The notes under the pieces are model-generated. The model saw nothing but the letters and a program-made list of their open reading frames with translations. It searched no databases and was not told where the DNA came from. DNA of 64,000 nucleotides from Nitrospira sp. Lineage in GTDB: Bacteria > Nitrospirota > Nitrospiria > Nitrospirales > Nitrospiraceae. How positions within the stretch are numbered: position 1 is the stretch's first letter; each line of letters begins with the position of its first letter. This document shows positions 50,708 through 60,105 of this stretch, piece after piece. Position numbers and translations under genes: made by a program. Where the stretch lies: the NCBI GenBank assembly GCA_030653545.1, contig JAURZE010000028.1, positions 150,607-214,606 on the forward strand. Reading direction: 5' to 3'.

Positions 50708-51090
50708 TCAAGTGCCCCTTTTCTCCAGGCATAGACATACGCGACCAGGAACAGCGCGATAAACACCATCATTTCAACCAACCCAATGATCCCGAGCTTT
50801 TCGAATACGATGGCCCAGGGATAGAGAAAGATGACTTCAATGTCGAAGATCACAAAGAGCATCGCAAAGACGTAATACCGGACGGGAAACGGCATGCGAG
50901 CGTCTGAAAACGGTTCGGATCCGCACTCATAGGTCGATAGCTTTTCCGGCTCAGGGTACCGTGGTTGTACGAAATAACTGATCACCAGTGTGACGACCCC
51001 AAAGGCCAGAGCAATGAATATGAATAGAAGTATCGGGAAATACCTGGTGAGATACTCGAGCAGAAGATCAAAGCCGGTCATCGTTCCCAT
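50698..51090 (-). CDS. nuoA: NADH-quinone oxidoreductase subunit A
   Basis: About 130 aa, three membrane helices. Signature [20 protein letters not shown] followed by [20 protein letters not shown]. The ATG at 51090 (or 51081) is chosen; the frame reaches 51162 but the added residues are not family-like. First gene of the nuo operon. No convincing promoter was found in the roughly 200 bp upstream. Confidence 0.93.
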   Translation of the reverse strand: MGTMTGFDLLLEYLTRYFPILLFIFIALAFGVVTLVISYFVQPRYPEPEKLSTYECGSEPFSDARMPFPVRYYVFAMLFVIFDIEVIFLYPWAIVFEKLGIIGLVEMMVFIALFLVAYVYAWRKGALEWD

Positions 51091-51321
51091 CTCGCAAGAT
51101 GTTGAACTGGAAAGAAGAGTCGAAATCTTAGTTCTGCGGTCTGGGGGATAGCAAGTGGACAAAGGACCTACGGTTAGCGACCCGAAAGCCCTAGCCTGTC
51201 CTGCTAGGAATCGTTCATGGTGAAAAGCGGAAGCTTCCCGTATTTACGATTCTTCAGTATGAGACCCAAGCCCGAGAGGTTAAGACAATCTATGCCTCAA
51301 GAGCCTGTGGGAAGGAGTTGG

Positions 51322-51516
51322 TTACGGCTTCTTTGAGTCAGGTTTGAGTTGAGGAGCGCGGACTGTCCTAAGTTGGGTTGGAGGAGTCCCTTGAGCGATA
51401 TCCCATTCTGCTTCGAGAGGGGAGAAGGCCTTCGCCTTCCGGCGTCGGTGGATTTGGGTTTCGATCCGTGGTTGTTTCTTCGGATCCGGATTGTAGGCTG
51501 ATTTGGGGGGTGTCAT
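51322..51516 (-). CDS. possible small basic protein, weak support
   Basis: 64 aa from the ATG at 51516 (longer forms start at 51549 or 51606). Pro/Lys/Arg-rich (TPPKSAYNPDPKKQPRIETQ, RRRKAKAFSPLEAEWDIAQ). No good ribosome site and no family. Without this gene the stretch 51091-51685 holds no coding region. Confidence 0.27.
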   Translation of the reverse strand: MTPPKSAYNPDPKKQPRIETQIHRRRKAKAFSPLEAEWDIAQGTPPTQLRTVRAPQLKPDSKKP

Positions 51517-51524
51517 AACTTTTG

Positions 51525-51564
51525 ATACAAATTCTCTTGGAGGGAACATTGATACGATTTGTAT
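51525..51564. repeat. 8-bp inverted repeat upstream of the OmpA-type gene
   Basis: ATACAAAT at 51525-51532 and ATTTGTAT at 51557-51564, 24 nt apart, about 55-95 bp upstream of the promoter at 51620. Could be an operator; no regulator is suggested by sequence. Confidence 0.3.
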
Positions 51565-51619
51565 ACGGTAGCACCTTGTAAAAAGGTCCGTCAAACGACC
51601 GTACAATCAGGAGAAATTC

Positions 51620-51647
51620 TTGACAATACCCTATTATTTGCTATGGT
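51620..51647 (+). promoter_or_regulatory. promoter of the OmpA-type gene
   Basis: TTGACA at 51620-51625, 16-bp spacer, TATGGT at 51642-51647; transcription would start about 30 bp before the ATG at 51686. Confidence 0.6.
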
Positions 51648-51685
51648 TTGCGAGGATCCACTCGCCTCAACCAAGGACAACATTT

Positions 51686-53257
51686 ATGAAAACGACTACT
51701 TCTCTCCTCTTGGCCCTGGCATTGTGTGTGGTCGCGGCGCCGGCTGGAGCCCAGCCGGTTGATACGAGCACCATACGATTTGGGGAAGGTGCCTTGGCAT
51801 TTGCTGAGGGGGCGATTCAAAAAACGACGCCTCGTGATGGCATCGTGAACCTCATCACCGGTGACAATCAGTCGACCGGCGATCGAATGATTTTGGGACA
51901 AAATGATGCGCTGTATCTCAAGCTCGATAATCCGCATGACGTCGCGCCGGGGGATCTCTATACCGTCTATCGTCGAGTGCGGAAAGTCTTTCACCCGGCC
52001 ACGGGCGAATATCTTGGGTTTGTCATAATCCGGCTGGCGGTCGTGCAGGCGACGCAAGTGGATCATGCCTTAACGACGGTTCAGGTTGTTCGGAGTTACG
52101 GGGTCGTCGCGCCCGGCGATCCCGTGATGCGCTTTGTGCCGCCGGCTTCTGCGGAAGAGCCCAGCCAAGTGAGTGAAGTGGCGGAACTTCGGGGAATGAT
52201 TGTTGAGCTCCAGGCCGATAAGCCTATGACGCTGGTCTCGCAGTTCGATGTGGTCTATCTCGACCGTGGGAGGGGAGATGGCCTCAGGAGCGGAGACATT
52301 CTGGAGTTGCATCGCCACAGCCAGGGACTCCCGCCGCGGAAGATCGGACTATTGAAAGTGATCGCGACAGAGGATCGGACGGCGACCGCCATGATCCAGG
52401 GCGCCACGACTAGAGTCATGAAAGGAGATCGATTCAAACTCGCAGGGCATTCGGCGCCGGCGGTTTTACCCGTCGAGACTCCTGTTCAGCCGCTGTCTCA
52501 GCCCAAGCCCCTTCAGATGGAGAAGACGGTGGCAGCCGTTCCACCTGACCTCGTTGCGAGGAAGTTGAAGGTGCAAGATGCTTCGGGAGAAAGCCGGTTG
52601 AATCTTGGCGAAATCACGAATTTTCTCCGATACGATTCAGGAGAGGCTTCAATCAGGCCGGAAGGATACAAAATCCTGGATCAATTGATCGAGTATTTGC
52701 GCACCAGTGGGGATGCACGAATGATCCGGGTCGAGGGGCATGCAGACAATGTCGAGATCGGTCCGACCTTGAAGTCGCGCTATCCGAGCAATTGGGAGCT
52801 GTCCAAGGCCCGCGCGAGCGGTGTCCTTCGGTATCTGGTCGAAAAAGGCGGATTGGATTCGGCTCGCCTGGCTTCCGTCGGGTATGGGGATGGCCGTCCG
52901 GTCGCGACGAACGCAACGGAAGAGGGCCGGACCAGCAATCGGCGTGTGGAGGTTCTGCTCTACGCTCCTACCTCAACGGAGGCCAATCCTCCACAGCCGG
53001 CGATGCCCAAGACGGCAGATAAGCCGGATAGCGATCCTGCCAGTCTCAGTGCGAAAGGCGCTCACGGCTCGTCATCCGTCCCTGCGGCATCGGATGCCGC
53101 GGGAGGCCCATCTGACTCTTCAGTAATCGGACAGGATGCTCTTCCGGCGGACCATGGGCCAGGGACTCTCAGCCTCCCTGACTCTTCAGGGCCGGTCGGG
53201 CTCTCAGATCCGACCGCGCAAGATCCGGCTGTACCCACTGGTCGGCCCTTAGAGTAA
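51686..53257 (+). CDS. exported OmpA-domain protein
   Basis: 523 aa from the ATG at 51686 (AAGGA upstream). Signal peptide about 1-22 (LLLALALCVVAAPAGAQP). The middle (about 40-270) has repeated beta-rich units (PGDLYTVYRRVRKVFHP, SGDILELHRHSQGLPPRKIG), like a surface-layer or LysM-flanked envelope module. An OmpA peptidoglycan-binding domain covers about 315-430 (LRYDSGEASIRPEGYKILDQ, IRVEGHADNVEIG, LSKARASGVLRYLVEKGG, GYGDGRPVATNATEEGRTSN, RRVEVLL). A Pro/Ser-rich disordered tail of about 85 aa follows. Likely anchors the outer membrane to the cell wall. Confidence 0.88.
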   Translation: MKTTTSLLLALALCVVAAPAGAQPVDTSTIRFGEGALAFAEGAIQKTTPRDGIVNLITGDNQSTGDRMILGQNDALYLKLDNPHDVAPGDLYTVYRRVRKVFHPATGEYLGFVIIRLAVVQATQVDHALTTVQVVRSYGVVAPGDPVMRFVPPASAEEPSQVSEVAELRGMIVELQADKPMTLVSQFDVVYLDRGRGDGLRSGDILELHRHSQGLPPRKIGLLKVIATEDRTATAMIQGATTRVMKGDRFKLAGHSAPAVLPVETPVQPLSQPKPLQMEKTVAAVPPDLVARKLKVQDASGESRLNLGEITNFLRYDSGEASIRPEGYKILDQLIEYLRTSGDARMIRVEGHADNVEIGPTLKSRYPSNWELSKARASGVLRYLVEKGGLDSARLASVGYGDGRPVATNATEEGRTSNRRVEVLLYAPTSTEANPPQPAMPKTADKPDSDPASLSAKGAHGSSSVPAASDAAGGPSDSSVIGQDALPADHGPGTLSLPDSSGPVGLSDPTAQDPAVPTGRPLE

Positions 53258-53266
53258 GCTTCGCAT

Positions 53267-53307
53267 TTCAATGGGCGGATGCATGTCTCATGCATCCGCC
53301 CATTGAA
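53267..53307. terminator. perfect 19-bp hairpin after the OmpA-type gene
   Basis: Arms at 53267-53285 and 53289-53307 are exact complements (start TTCAATGGGCGGATGCATG) with a 3-nt loop TCT, 9 bp after the stop codon. No long T-tract, but the stem is the strongest in the window. Confidence 0.7.
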
Positions 53308-53384
53308 CAGTTCTTCGGCGGTCATTCTCCCCTCCCCTCCTTCTCTTCGTTGTTCTGGCTTTCGGCTCGCTGCTAGAATGCCGG

Positions 53385-55688
53385 ATGCCTATCGATTCTC
53401 GTCCACGTATCGATTGTCCGAATGGACCCATGTTTGCCGACGTGATTGTTCCTCGGCATCTGGCGAAAACCTTCACCTATCTGATTCCGCCCTCGCTGGT
53501 GAGCCGGGTTGGAGTGGGCCAGCGGGTGGTCGTGCCATTTGGGCGGACGACGTTGGAGGGGGCCGTTATAGGACTGACGCGCGATTTGCCCAGCGGGGTG
53601 AAGGTCTCCCAACTCAAGGCCATTGCTGCGGTATCAGATGGCGACGGTCTGACAGGGTTTGCTCCCGGGATGTTCGAGCTCTCGCGGCAGGTCGCCGAAG
53701 AATATATCGCTCCATGGGGGCAGTGTTTACGGCTTGTGGCGCCGTCGGCTCGCGCGGTTCCTCAACCCAAATGGTCCTATGTGGCCACTTCACAGGGACG
53801 GCTGGCCTTGGAGCAAGGCACTTGCCCGGATGTGCATCTTCCACTACTCCAACGAATCGCGCGCAGGACGAAGGGTCTCTCTGCTTCGACCATTCAGTTG
53901 TCTCGACGGAATAGCGACCGTCAGGCGCTTAGGTTTCTCGAAGCTCAGCAATGGATTCTCCGGAGCGAGGGGACTCTCTCCATTCGCCCGTCTCGCATCC
54001 GCCGGAGCGAGCCCGAAAGGGAACTCCCGATCCATGCATTTGTGCCACTCACTCCAGCGGTAGAAGTGCTGCAGCGGGTCCAGGGCCTCATGCAGGCTTG
54101 CCCGACAAGGGTACTGATCGACGGGGCCTTGGACTATCGAGTCGGGATCATGGCAAGGGCGGCCCAATTTGTCCTGGACCAAGGGCGCTCCGTGCTCATT
54201 ATTATCGGTGAAGTCCTGCGCGCTCAGTGGTTGGCTCAGGTCCTTCAAGAAGCCACCCTATACCCCGTCACGTTTCAGCCCCGGGGAGTGCCGGGAGTTG
54301 ATGGCGAGCTGAATGGGAAGGGCGCTCCGCAGATTGTGGTAGGGACCCGTTCAGCCATATTTTATCCTCTTCGATCGATCGGATTGATCTGGGTTGATGG
54401 GGAAGAAGACTCCGCCCTGAAAGAGCCTCAGGAGCCGCACTATCATGCACGAGAGGTCGCCTGGATGCGGGCGCAGCACGAGTCTGCCCTATTGGTGTAT
54501 GGATCTGCCCATCCGTCTCTGGAAGTGAGGAGCGTGGGCGAGATCGAACGGGTGGCTCAACACAAAGAGCCAGAGAGTCTTCCCCACATCGAACTGGTGG
54601 ATATGAGCCGGGAGTTCGGCGGAGCGCCATTCAGCTCCACCCTCACGGCTGCCCTGCGAGCTACCGTGGCGCAACAAGATCGCGCGATCTTATTTCTCAA
54701 CCGCCGGGGGTATGCCGGGGCGCTTGTCTGTCGCGACTGCGGATGGGTGCCGCGCTGTCCGTCATGTGCCGTTGCGTTGGTGTATTACCGGGAGTCCGCA
54801 CGCCTCGCCTGTCGCTATTGCGGACGTAAAGAATCGCTGCCTGAAATCTGCGGAGCCTGTGGAGCGTCACGCTTGAGTCCGATTGGGGAAGGGACGGAAC
54901 GGATCGAGCAGGAAGTCCACCGGCTTTGTCCGGGGTCACGGATTCTCCGAATTGATCGCGATACGACTCGTGGGGTGGTGTCCGCTCGTCGATTGTGGCA
55001 GCAAGTCCATGCCCGTACCTGGGACATCTTGATCGGGACGCAGGCCTTGTTTCAACGGGAGCCTATTCTGCCGGTTGGTCTCGTTGGAATCGTCGATGCC
55101 GATTCCGGACTGCACCTCCCGGATTTTCGTGCGGCTGAACGGACCCATCAGTTGTTGGTTGATGCGGTGAATCTCGCGCGGTCGGCCCCCTCCGGCGGGC
55201 GGGTCATCTTGCAAACCTCGTTGCCGATGCATCACGTCATGCAAGCGGTCGCCGCCCATGATCCGGCGAGATTTTACGCTGAGGAGATGCAGGCGCGTCG
55301 CTTGTTGGGGTACCCGCCGGTCCAGCGCCTCATCTATCTGACGGTGTCAGGGAAAGATCGGCGGCTGACCGAGGTGGCGGCGCAGAGGTGGGTGAGTGAA
55401 TTACACAAGACCCTATCCGTTCGGCAGCCTGCGGCATCATCTGGAATGGCATCGTCACAGCAGAGTCTATCGGCTGATCCACAGAGCCAGGGGATCGTCG
55501 TACTTGGACCGGTGGCGGCGACTGGGGTTGGATCCAGTGGGACATTGGGGTGGCACATCATGGTGAAAGGTGGAGATCGCACGGCGATGCGGGACGGAGT
55601 CCGCCGATCGCTCGAGACTATGGAGCGAGCGTATCCTGGTCGTATCTTCAAGTTCAGTGTGGATGTCGATCCGGTCGATATGGGGTAG
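53385..55688 (+). CDS. priA: PriA-like primosomal protein with degenerate helicase motifs
   Basis: 767 aa; an ATG at 53430 (MFADVIVPRHL) matches the usual PriA N-terminus better, but neither start has a clear ribosome site. The 3' DNA-binding domain (TFTYLIPPSLVSRVGVGQRV) and the eight zinc cysteines (449, 452, 458, 461, 476, 479, 489, 492) are intact. The motor is not: Walker A GxxGSGKT is replaced by LIDGALDYRVGIM (245-256), the DEEH box by VDGEEDSALKE (337-), and motif VI GRAGR by NLARS (596-600). Motifs IV-V-like GTQALFQREPI and DADSGLHLPDFRAAER are retained. It probably works as a helicase-dead replication-restart scaffold. Confidence 0.88.
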   Translation: MPIDSRPRIDCPNGPMFADVIVPRHLAKTFTYLIPPSLVSRVGVGQRVVVPFGRTTLEGAVIGLTRDLPSGVKVSQLKAIAAVSDGDGLTGFAPGMFELSRQVAEEYIAPWGQCLRLVAPSARAVPQPKWSYVATSQGRLALEQGTCPDVHLPLLQRIARRTKGLSASTIQLSRRNSDRQALRFLEAQQWILRSEGTLSIRPSRIRRSEPERELPIHAFVPLTPAVEVLQRVQGLMQACPTRVLIDGALDYRVGIMARAAQFVLDQGRSVLIIIGEVLRAQWLAQVLQEATLYPVTFQPRGVPGVDGELNGKGAPQIVVGTRSAIFYPLRSIGLIWVDGEEDSALKEPQEPHYHAREVAWMRAQHESALLVYGSAHPSLEVRSVGEIERVAQHKEPESLPHIELVDMSREFGGAPFSSTLTAALRATVAQQDRAILFLNRRGYAGALVCRDCGWVPRCPSCAVALVYYRESARLACRYCGRKESLPEICGACGASRLSPIGEGTERIEQEVHRLCPGSRILRIDRDTTRGVVSARRLWQQVHARTWDILIGTQALFQREPILPVGLVGIVDADSGLHLPDFRAAERTHQLLVDAVNLARSAPSGGRVILQTSLPMHHVMQAVAAHDPARFYAEEMQARRLLGYPPVQRLIYLTVSGKDRRLTEVAAQRWVSELHKTLSVRQPAASSGMASSQQSLSADPQSQGIVVLGPVAATGVGSSGTLGWHIMVKGGDRTAMRDGVRRSLETMERAYPGRIFKFSVDVDPVDMG

Positions 55689-55692
55689 CAGG

Positions 55693-56130
55693 TTATCGCT
55701 TTTTCTGGCGTGAGGGCCGTTTGGCGGGCTCAGGTGTGGAGAGGGTGGTTGAGGGTGCCGGTGTTTCTGGCTTTCGTTTGAACAGGCCGTAGGAAAAGGA
55801 CATCCAAAAGACCGATGAGAACAGACCAAGCACCACCGCGGAGAGGATCGTACCCATTTCTTCATCGGAGGGTCCCGCTGGAACTGATTTGAGCTGTATC
55901 ATCAGTTGCAGCGGCCAGGCAAAACTCTCGAGCCCGAGCAACAACGTGGACCAGGCCCAAATCTCCGTGATGGTGCGGCACTTCCAATATAAAAACGAAC
56001 CGACCAACGCGACCCACAGGGCGACTACCCCGGGCATCAGCGTGCCCCAGAGCAGCCAGAATCCTATGGCCACGACGAGTGTGCCGAGGCTGATATTCAG
56101 CAGCATGATTCTGTGAGTAGCTGGAGGCAT
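55693..56130 (-). CDS. small integral membrane protein
   Basis: 145 aa from the ATG at 56130; a TTG at 56169 and an ATG at 56106 are alternatives, and none has a good ribosome site. Four hydrophobic helices (LGTLVVAIGFWLLWGTLMPG, VALWVALVGSFLYW, WAWSTLLLGLESFAWPLQLM, TILSAVVLGLFSSVFWMSFS) and a Pro/Lys-rich basic tail. No family recognised. Convergent with priA, 4 bp apart. Confidence 0.65.
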   Translation of the reverse strand: MPPATHRIMLLNISLGTLVVAIGFWLLWGTLMPGVVALWVALVGSFLYWKCRTITEIWAWSTLLLGLESFAWPLQLMIQLKSVPAGPSDEEMGTILSAVVLGLFSSVFWMSFSYGLFKRKPETPAPSTTLSTPEPAKRPSRQKKR

Positions 56131-56195
56131 GGAGGCGGCAGTGTGCCGGGCAGGATGCTGTGATGTCAACGTGGAGTGAGGGCTGTGGGCGTGAG

Positions 56196-56567
56196 CTAGT
56201 GGTTGAGTTCTGATTGGGCCGCATCCAGAAGGGTCTGCATATCGAACGGCTTCTGAAGGGTTCGTCGGGCGCCAAGCATTTTGGCCACATCGAGAAAATT
56301 CAAGATGCCGATCATGTCACTGCCACCGGTAATGGCAATCACGCGCGAGGCCGGGAACTCACGGCGCAGGGTCATGATGCTTTCGAGCCCGTCTTGATCG
56401 GGCATCAGAATGTCCATGATCACGAGATCCGCGGGCTTGGTCCGATACCGCTCCAGGCCCTGCTTCCCGTTGCTGGCTTCCTGTACGTCGTACCCCGCCT
56501 GCTCCAGGGTCTCTCGGATCAGCTGGCGGATTTGATCTTCGTCGTCAACGACTAGGACTGATGGCAT
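56196..56567 (-). CDS. single-domain response regulator
   Basis: 123 aa from the ATG at 56567 (GAGGAA upstream). Receiver only: VLVVDDEDQIRQLIRETLEQ, Asp52 in LVIMDILMPDQDGLESIM, Lys in RTLQKPFDMQTLL. It overlaps the 3' end of the large hybrid kinase gene by 23 bp, so it is its likely partner. Confidence 0.9.
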   Translation of the reverse strand: MPSVLVVDDEDQIRQLIRETLEQAGYDVQEASNGKQGLERYRTKPADLVIMDILMPDQDGLESIMTLRREFPASRVIAITGGSDMIGILNFLDVAKMLGARRTLQKPFDMQTLLDAAQSELNH

Positions 56568-59500
56568 CGTGTTCCTCAACAAGTTCGCGGGCGAGTTCAC
56601 GGTATCGCTGATGGGGGGACGGAGTCTCCGAGGCTGCTTGGTCCAGCACCTGCCTGATGGTGCGAGCCACATCCTGTAGCATCAGCGGTTTTAAGACGCA
56701 TTTGGTCAAGCCTTGGACTTGCTTGGCCTCTACGGACAGCGTGTGTTCCGATCCAGAGCAGAGAATAATCGGAAGATCGGGACGTAATAGGCGACAGTCT
56801 TTCGCGAGCGCAATGCCGCTCATGTTCGGCATCGTGACGTCGGTGATCAGAAGGTCGAACCGCTGAGGGGCCATGCGGAACGCCTGCAAGGCTTCCGACG
56901 CACTCATACGCACCACTGCATAGTACCCGAGCGACTCTAGCATCTCCCCTCCAAAACGGGCAAGGGATTCCTCATCGTCGACAAAGAGGACGCATTCATG
57001 CCCTTGCGGGAGCGGCTCTTCGGCGTTGGGAGAAACGGACGTGGCGTTCTGGGTGAGGATAATCGGCAAGTAGACCTCGACGGTCGTGCCGGTACCCGGG
57101 GCGCTGTCCACAAAAATAGTTCCGCCATGGGCGGTGATGATGCCATGCACGACGGCGAGACCCATGCCGCGCCCTGTGCCAAGGTCCTTTGTAGTAAAGA
57201 AGGGATCGAAGATGCGCTCTTGAACATCAGGCGGCATCCCTTCCCCCGTGTCCTGGACCATCAGTCGCGCGTAGGCGCCGGGCTCCAAGCGCGCCTGGGG
57301 GCCGACTCGCAGTTGTGTAACCTGGGCTTCCTCCAGCGCGACGGTGAGTGTTCCGCCCGTTTTCTGCATGGCGTGCAAGGCGTTTTCCACGAGATTGAGC
57401 AGCATCTGATGCATCTGGGAGGAATCGGCCGATACCGGCGGCGTCGGCACGTGGATGCGTTCGTTGAGCTGAACCCAGGAGGGGACCAGCGGCCGGAGCA
57501 GCTTCAGGGATTCCTTGGTGAGGATGTGCAACGAGAGCGGGCGTTTGAGATGGCGCCCTTGCTGGCTGAATGTAAGAAGCTGATGGACCAGATCGCGGGA
57601 CTTTCGTCCTGCGGCAATGATCTGATCGAGGTGTCGCCGGACCTTGTGATCCTTGGCGATGGCTTTGATGGCCAGTTCGCTGAATCCAAGAACGGCGGTC
57701 AGGCTATTATTGAATTCATGTGCGATCCCGCCGGCCAAGGTCCCGATCGCTTGCATCTTTTGGAGATGTTGCGTTTGCGTAAGGAGGTGTTCTCGTTCTT
57801 GCTCCGCCAGCTTGCGGGCCGAGATCTCTTCGTGGGTGACGACGAGTCCGTCCCAGGGTCCGTGAAGCGGCATGACGGTCATGGCAAACCACCGCGCCTC
57901 AGTGGGTGTCTGGCAGGGATATTCGAGAGAAAACCGCTCACGGGTCCCTGCCCGGACGGCCTCGATCCCTTCAAGCGCGCATTGCGCAGTGGCATCCCCT
58001 CCGTGGGCTGCGTTCTTAAGGCTGACAAGGTAGTTGTGTCCCGGGGAGATCGGTGCCGCCTCGCCGGTTCCCGTCAGTCCGAATTGCCGCCACGCGGTGT
58101 TGACGGCCGTGATCTGGCCGGCCTGATCGAGCACGGCGACTTCCGCGGTCAGTGAATCGAGTACGGCTTGATTCAAGGCGTCCTTCTCACGCAGCAGTTC
58201 GTTCAGGGCTTTGCGAGCGGAGATATCCACGATGGTGGCGAGAACATGCGTTCCGGTCGACGTGCGCAGCGGGGCGAGTCCGATTTCAACGGAGATCTCC
58301 TTCCCATCCTTTCTTCGCGCGAGAAACTCACGGCCGGCGCCCATCGGTCGGGAGACCGGCGCAGCGAAGAAGATTCGGCGCTGATCGGCGTGGCTGGACT
58401 TGAATTCATTCGGCACCAGGATGTCGACCGAGTGGCCGATGAGTTCGCCGTGACCGTACCCGAAGATCTTTTCGAGGGTCGCATTTGCTAGCGTGATGGT
58501 TCCGTCCTCGGACGTCAGGAGGATGCCGTTGGGGGCCGATTCCACAACCATCTTGAATTGTTCATCCCGATCGTGCGCGATCTGCTCCATCATCACGTGC
58601 GGAGTGAGATCTTGCAGTGTGCCGGCTACGCGGATCGGCTGATTCGTCGTGTCTCTGACAATCGCTTCTCCGAGGCAGTGCACGTGGCGAACGGTGCCAT
58701 TCGGCTGCACAATACGGCAGCTCACATCCAGCGGTGTGTCGCTCTCAAGATACTGAGTCAGGGCCGTATGGAGACGATCTCGATCGTCCGGATGGAACGA
58801 GGACAGGAACCGGTTATGGCTGGGAGCAACCGTGTCCTGTGGATGGCCCAAAATACGGTACAGCTCTTTTGACCACTGCGCGGTATGGTCTCCAGGATTC
58901 CATTCCCAGCTTCCAAGGTGAGCCGCGGTCTCCGCTGACGTCAATTGTTGCTCGAGGCGTTGGGTGGTCGAGCGGGCCTGTTGTTCTGCGGTCAGATCCG
59001 AACAGGAGAACAGCGTCGCAGCCCTCCCCTTCCAGAGCACGGGTGAGGCGGAGACCATGACCGTGACGACTTTGTGCAGCGTGTGCGAATCCAAACAGAC
59101 GAATCGCTCTTCGAAACAGGTGCGTGGATCCCCTGAGCCGCGCAGGTGCTGCAGGCGTTGCCGCGCGGCCTCCTGCCGGTCAGGAGGCAGGATCGCCGCC
59201 AGGGGATTGCCAATGAGTTGTTCCGGAGACGTGGCGCCAAGGAGTCGAATTCCGGCGGCATTGACGTAGACAATGCGGTTATCTTCGCCGATCACCAGAA
59301 TGGTTTCGGCCGTGAGCTCTGCCAAGAGGTGCGAAGGGTCGTGCGTGTGTTTCAAGGCTTCTTCGGCCTGCTGCCGTTGGGTGACATCATTCATCACCCA
59401 GATAAACTGGATCACGGTCCCCGCCCGATTCTTGACGGGGGAGAGTGTGACTTCGTTCCAGAAGGGAGTGCCGTTTTTCCGATAATGACGGACGGTGACG

Positions 59501-59814
59501 CGACAGGCCCGACTGTCCTGAAGAGCCAGCCCGATTTTCTCAACCGCCGTTCGGTCGGTGTGGGCTCCATTCAGAAGGTGAGTCGATTGTCCCAAGACTT
59601 CGCTCTCCGCGTATCCGGTCAGGAGCCGGAATGCCGGATTCGCCTGGATGATCGGATGGCGGGGGACGGAGGCATCGGTGACCAGCACGCCGGAGTTGGT
59701 GGCGGCGATCACCCTCGATTGAAGGAAGTTGCGCCGTCGTTCACGGACGAAGGCCCAGAGAGCGGCTCCAGAGAGAAGGGCGCTGCCGAACAAGAGGTTC
59801 TCGGTTACATCCAT
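56545..59814 (-). CDS. multi-PAS hybrid sensor histidine kinase with C-terminal receiver
   Basis: 1089 aa. N-terminal membrane segment about 5-25 (LLFGSALLSGAALWAFV). Several PAS/PAC units follow (about 35-155, 165-280, 290-405, 415-535, 545-665; e.g. ITLANATLEKIFGYGHGELI). HisKA with His in AIGTLAGGIAHEFNNSLTAV, HATPase (LNLVENALHAMQKTGGTLTV, VQDTGEGMPPDV, GTGRGMGLAVVHGIITAHGG) and receiver (CVLFVDDEESLARFGGEMLE, LLITDVTMPNMSGIAL). The third PAS carries an NPGDHTAQWSKELYRILGHP start typical of PAS_3. Ligands cannot be inferred. Confidence 0.92.
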   Translation of the reverse strand: MDVTENLLFGSALLSGAALWAFVRERRRNFLQSRVIAATNSGVLVTDASVPRHPIIQANPAFRLLTGYAESEVLGQSTHLLNGAHTDRTAVEKIGLALQDSRACRVTVRHYRKNGTPFWNEVTLSPVKNRAGTVIQFIWVMNDVTQRQQAEEALKHTHDPSHLLAELTAETILVIGEDNRIVYVNAAGIRLLGATSPEQLIGNPLAAILPPDRQEAARQRLQHLRGSGDPRTCFEERFVCLDSHTLHKVVTVMVSASPVLWKGRAATLFSCSDLTAEQQARSTTQRLEQQLTSAETAAHLGSWEWNPGDHTAQWSKELYRILGHPQDTVAPSHNRFLSSFHPDDRDRLHTALTQYLESDTPLDVSCRIVQPNGTVRHVHCLGEAIVRDTTNQPIRVAGTLQDLTPHVMMEQIAHDRDEQFKMVVESAPNGILLTSEDGTITLANATLEKIFGYGHGELIGHSVDILVPNEFKSSHADQRRIFFAAPVSRPMGAGREFLARRKDGKEISVEIGLAPLRTSTGTHVLATIVDISARKALNELLREKDALNQAVLDSLTAEVAVLDQAGQITAVNTAWRQFGLTGTGEAAPISPGHNYLVSLKNAAHGGDATAQCALEGIEAVRAGTRERFSLEYPCQTPTEARWFAMTVMPLHGPWDGLVVTHEEISARKLAEQEREHLLTQTQHLQKMQAIGTLAGGIAHEFNNSLTAVLGFSELAIKAIAKDHKVRRHLDQIIAAGRKSRDLVHQLLTFSQQGRHLKRPLSLHILTKESLKLLRPLVPSWVQLNERIHVPTPPVSADSSQMHQMLLNLVENALHAMQKTGGTLTVALEEAQVTQLRVGPQARLEPGAYARLMVQDTGEGMPPDVQERIFDPFFTTKDLGTGRGMGLAVVHGIITAHGGTIFVDSAPGTGTTVEVYLPIILTQNATSVSPNAEEPLPQGHECVLFVDDEESLARFGGEMLESLGYYAVVRMSASEALQAFRMAPQRFDLLITDVTMPNMSGIALAKDCRLLRPDLPIILCSGSEHTLSVEAKQVQGLTKCVLKPLMLQDVARTIRQVLDQAASETPSPHQRYRELARELVEEHDAISPSR

Positions 59815-60060
59815 GCCGAACTCCCAGACGCCGCCAGCTTCGGCATGTGGCGCTTGTCGAGAACGTGTTCACGGTCCGACCGTGGCTCGGTGTTCAGGCC
59901 TGGCGTTTGTCCCAAGCAGAGGGGAGGCAATTGATACAGAAAAGGGCCAAACAGCATCACATGGGAACAGCCGCGAGGGATAGGTGCACAACACGCCATA
60001 GGTTACGGATAAGTATAAAGAAACTCATGCGAATAGCCTAGAGGTAGACGCGTGGGCGTG

Positions 60061-60105
60061 AAATAAAAATAGGACCTACTGAAGTAGAGCCGTCCGACTC
60101 CGGCT
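60061..60105 (-). terminator. composite terminator after the NarL-type regulator gene
   Basis: Read on the minus strand: an AGCCG/CGGCT stem overlapping the stop codon, then a CTACT/AGTAG stem, then the T-rich ATTTTTATTT at 60070-60061. The rest of the gap 59815-60060 shows no gene. Confidence 0.5.
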
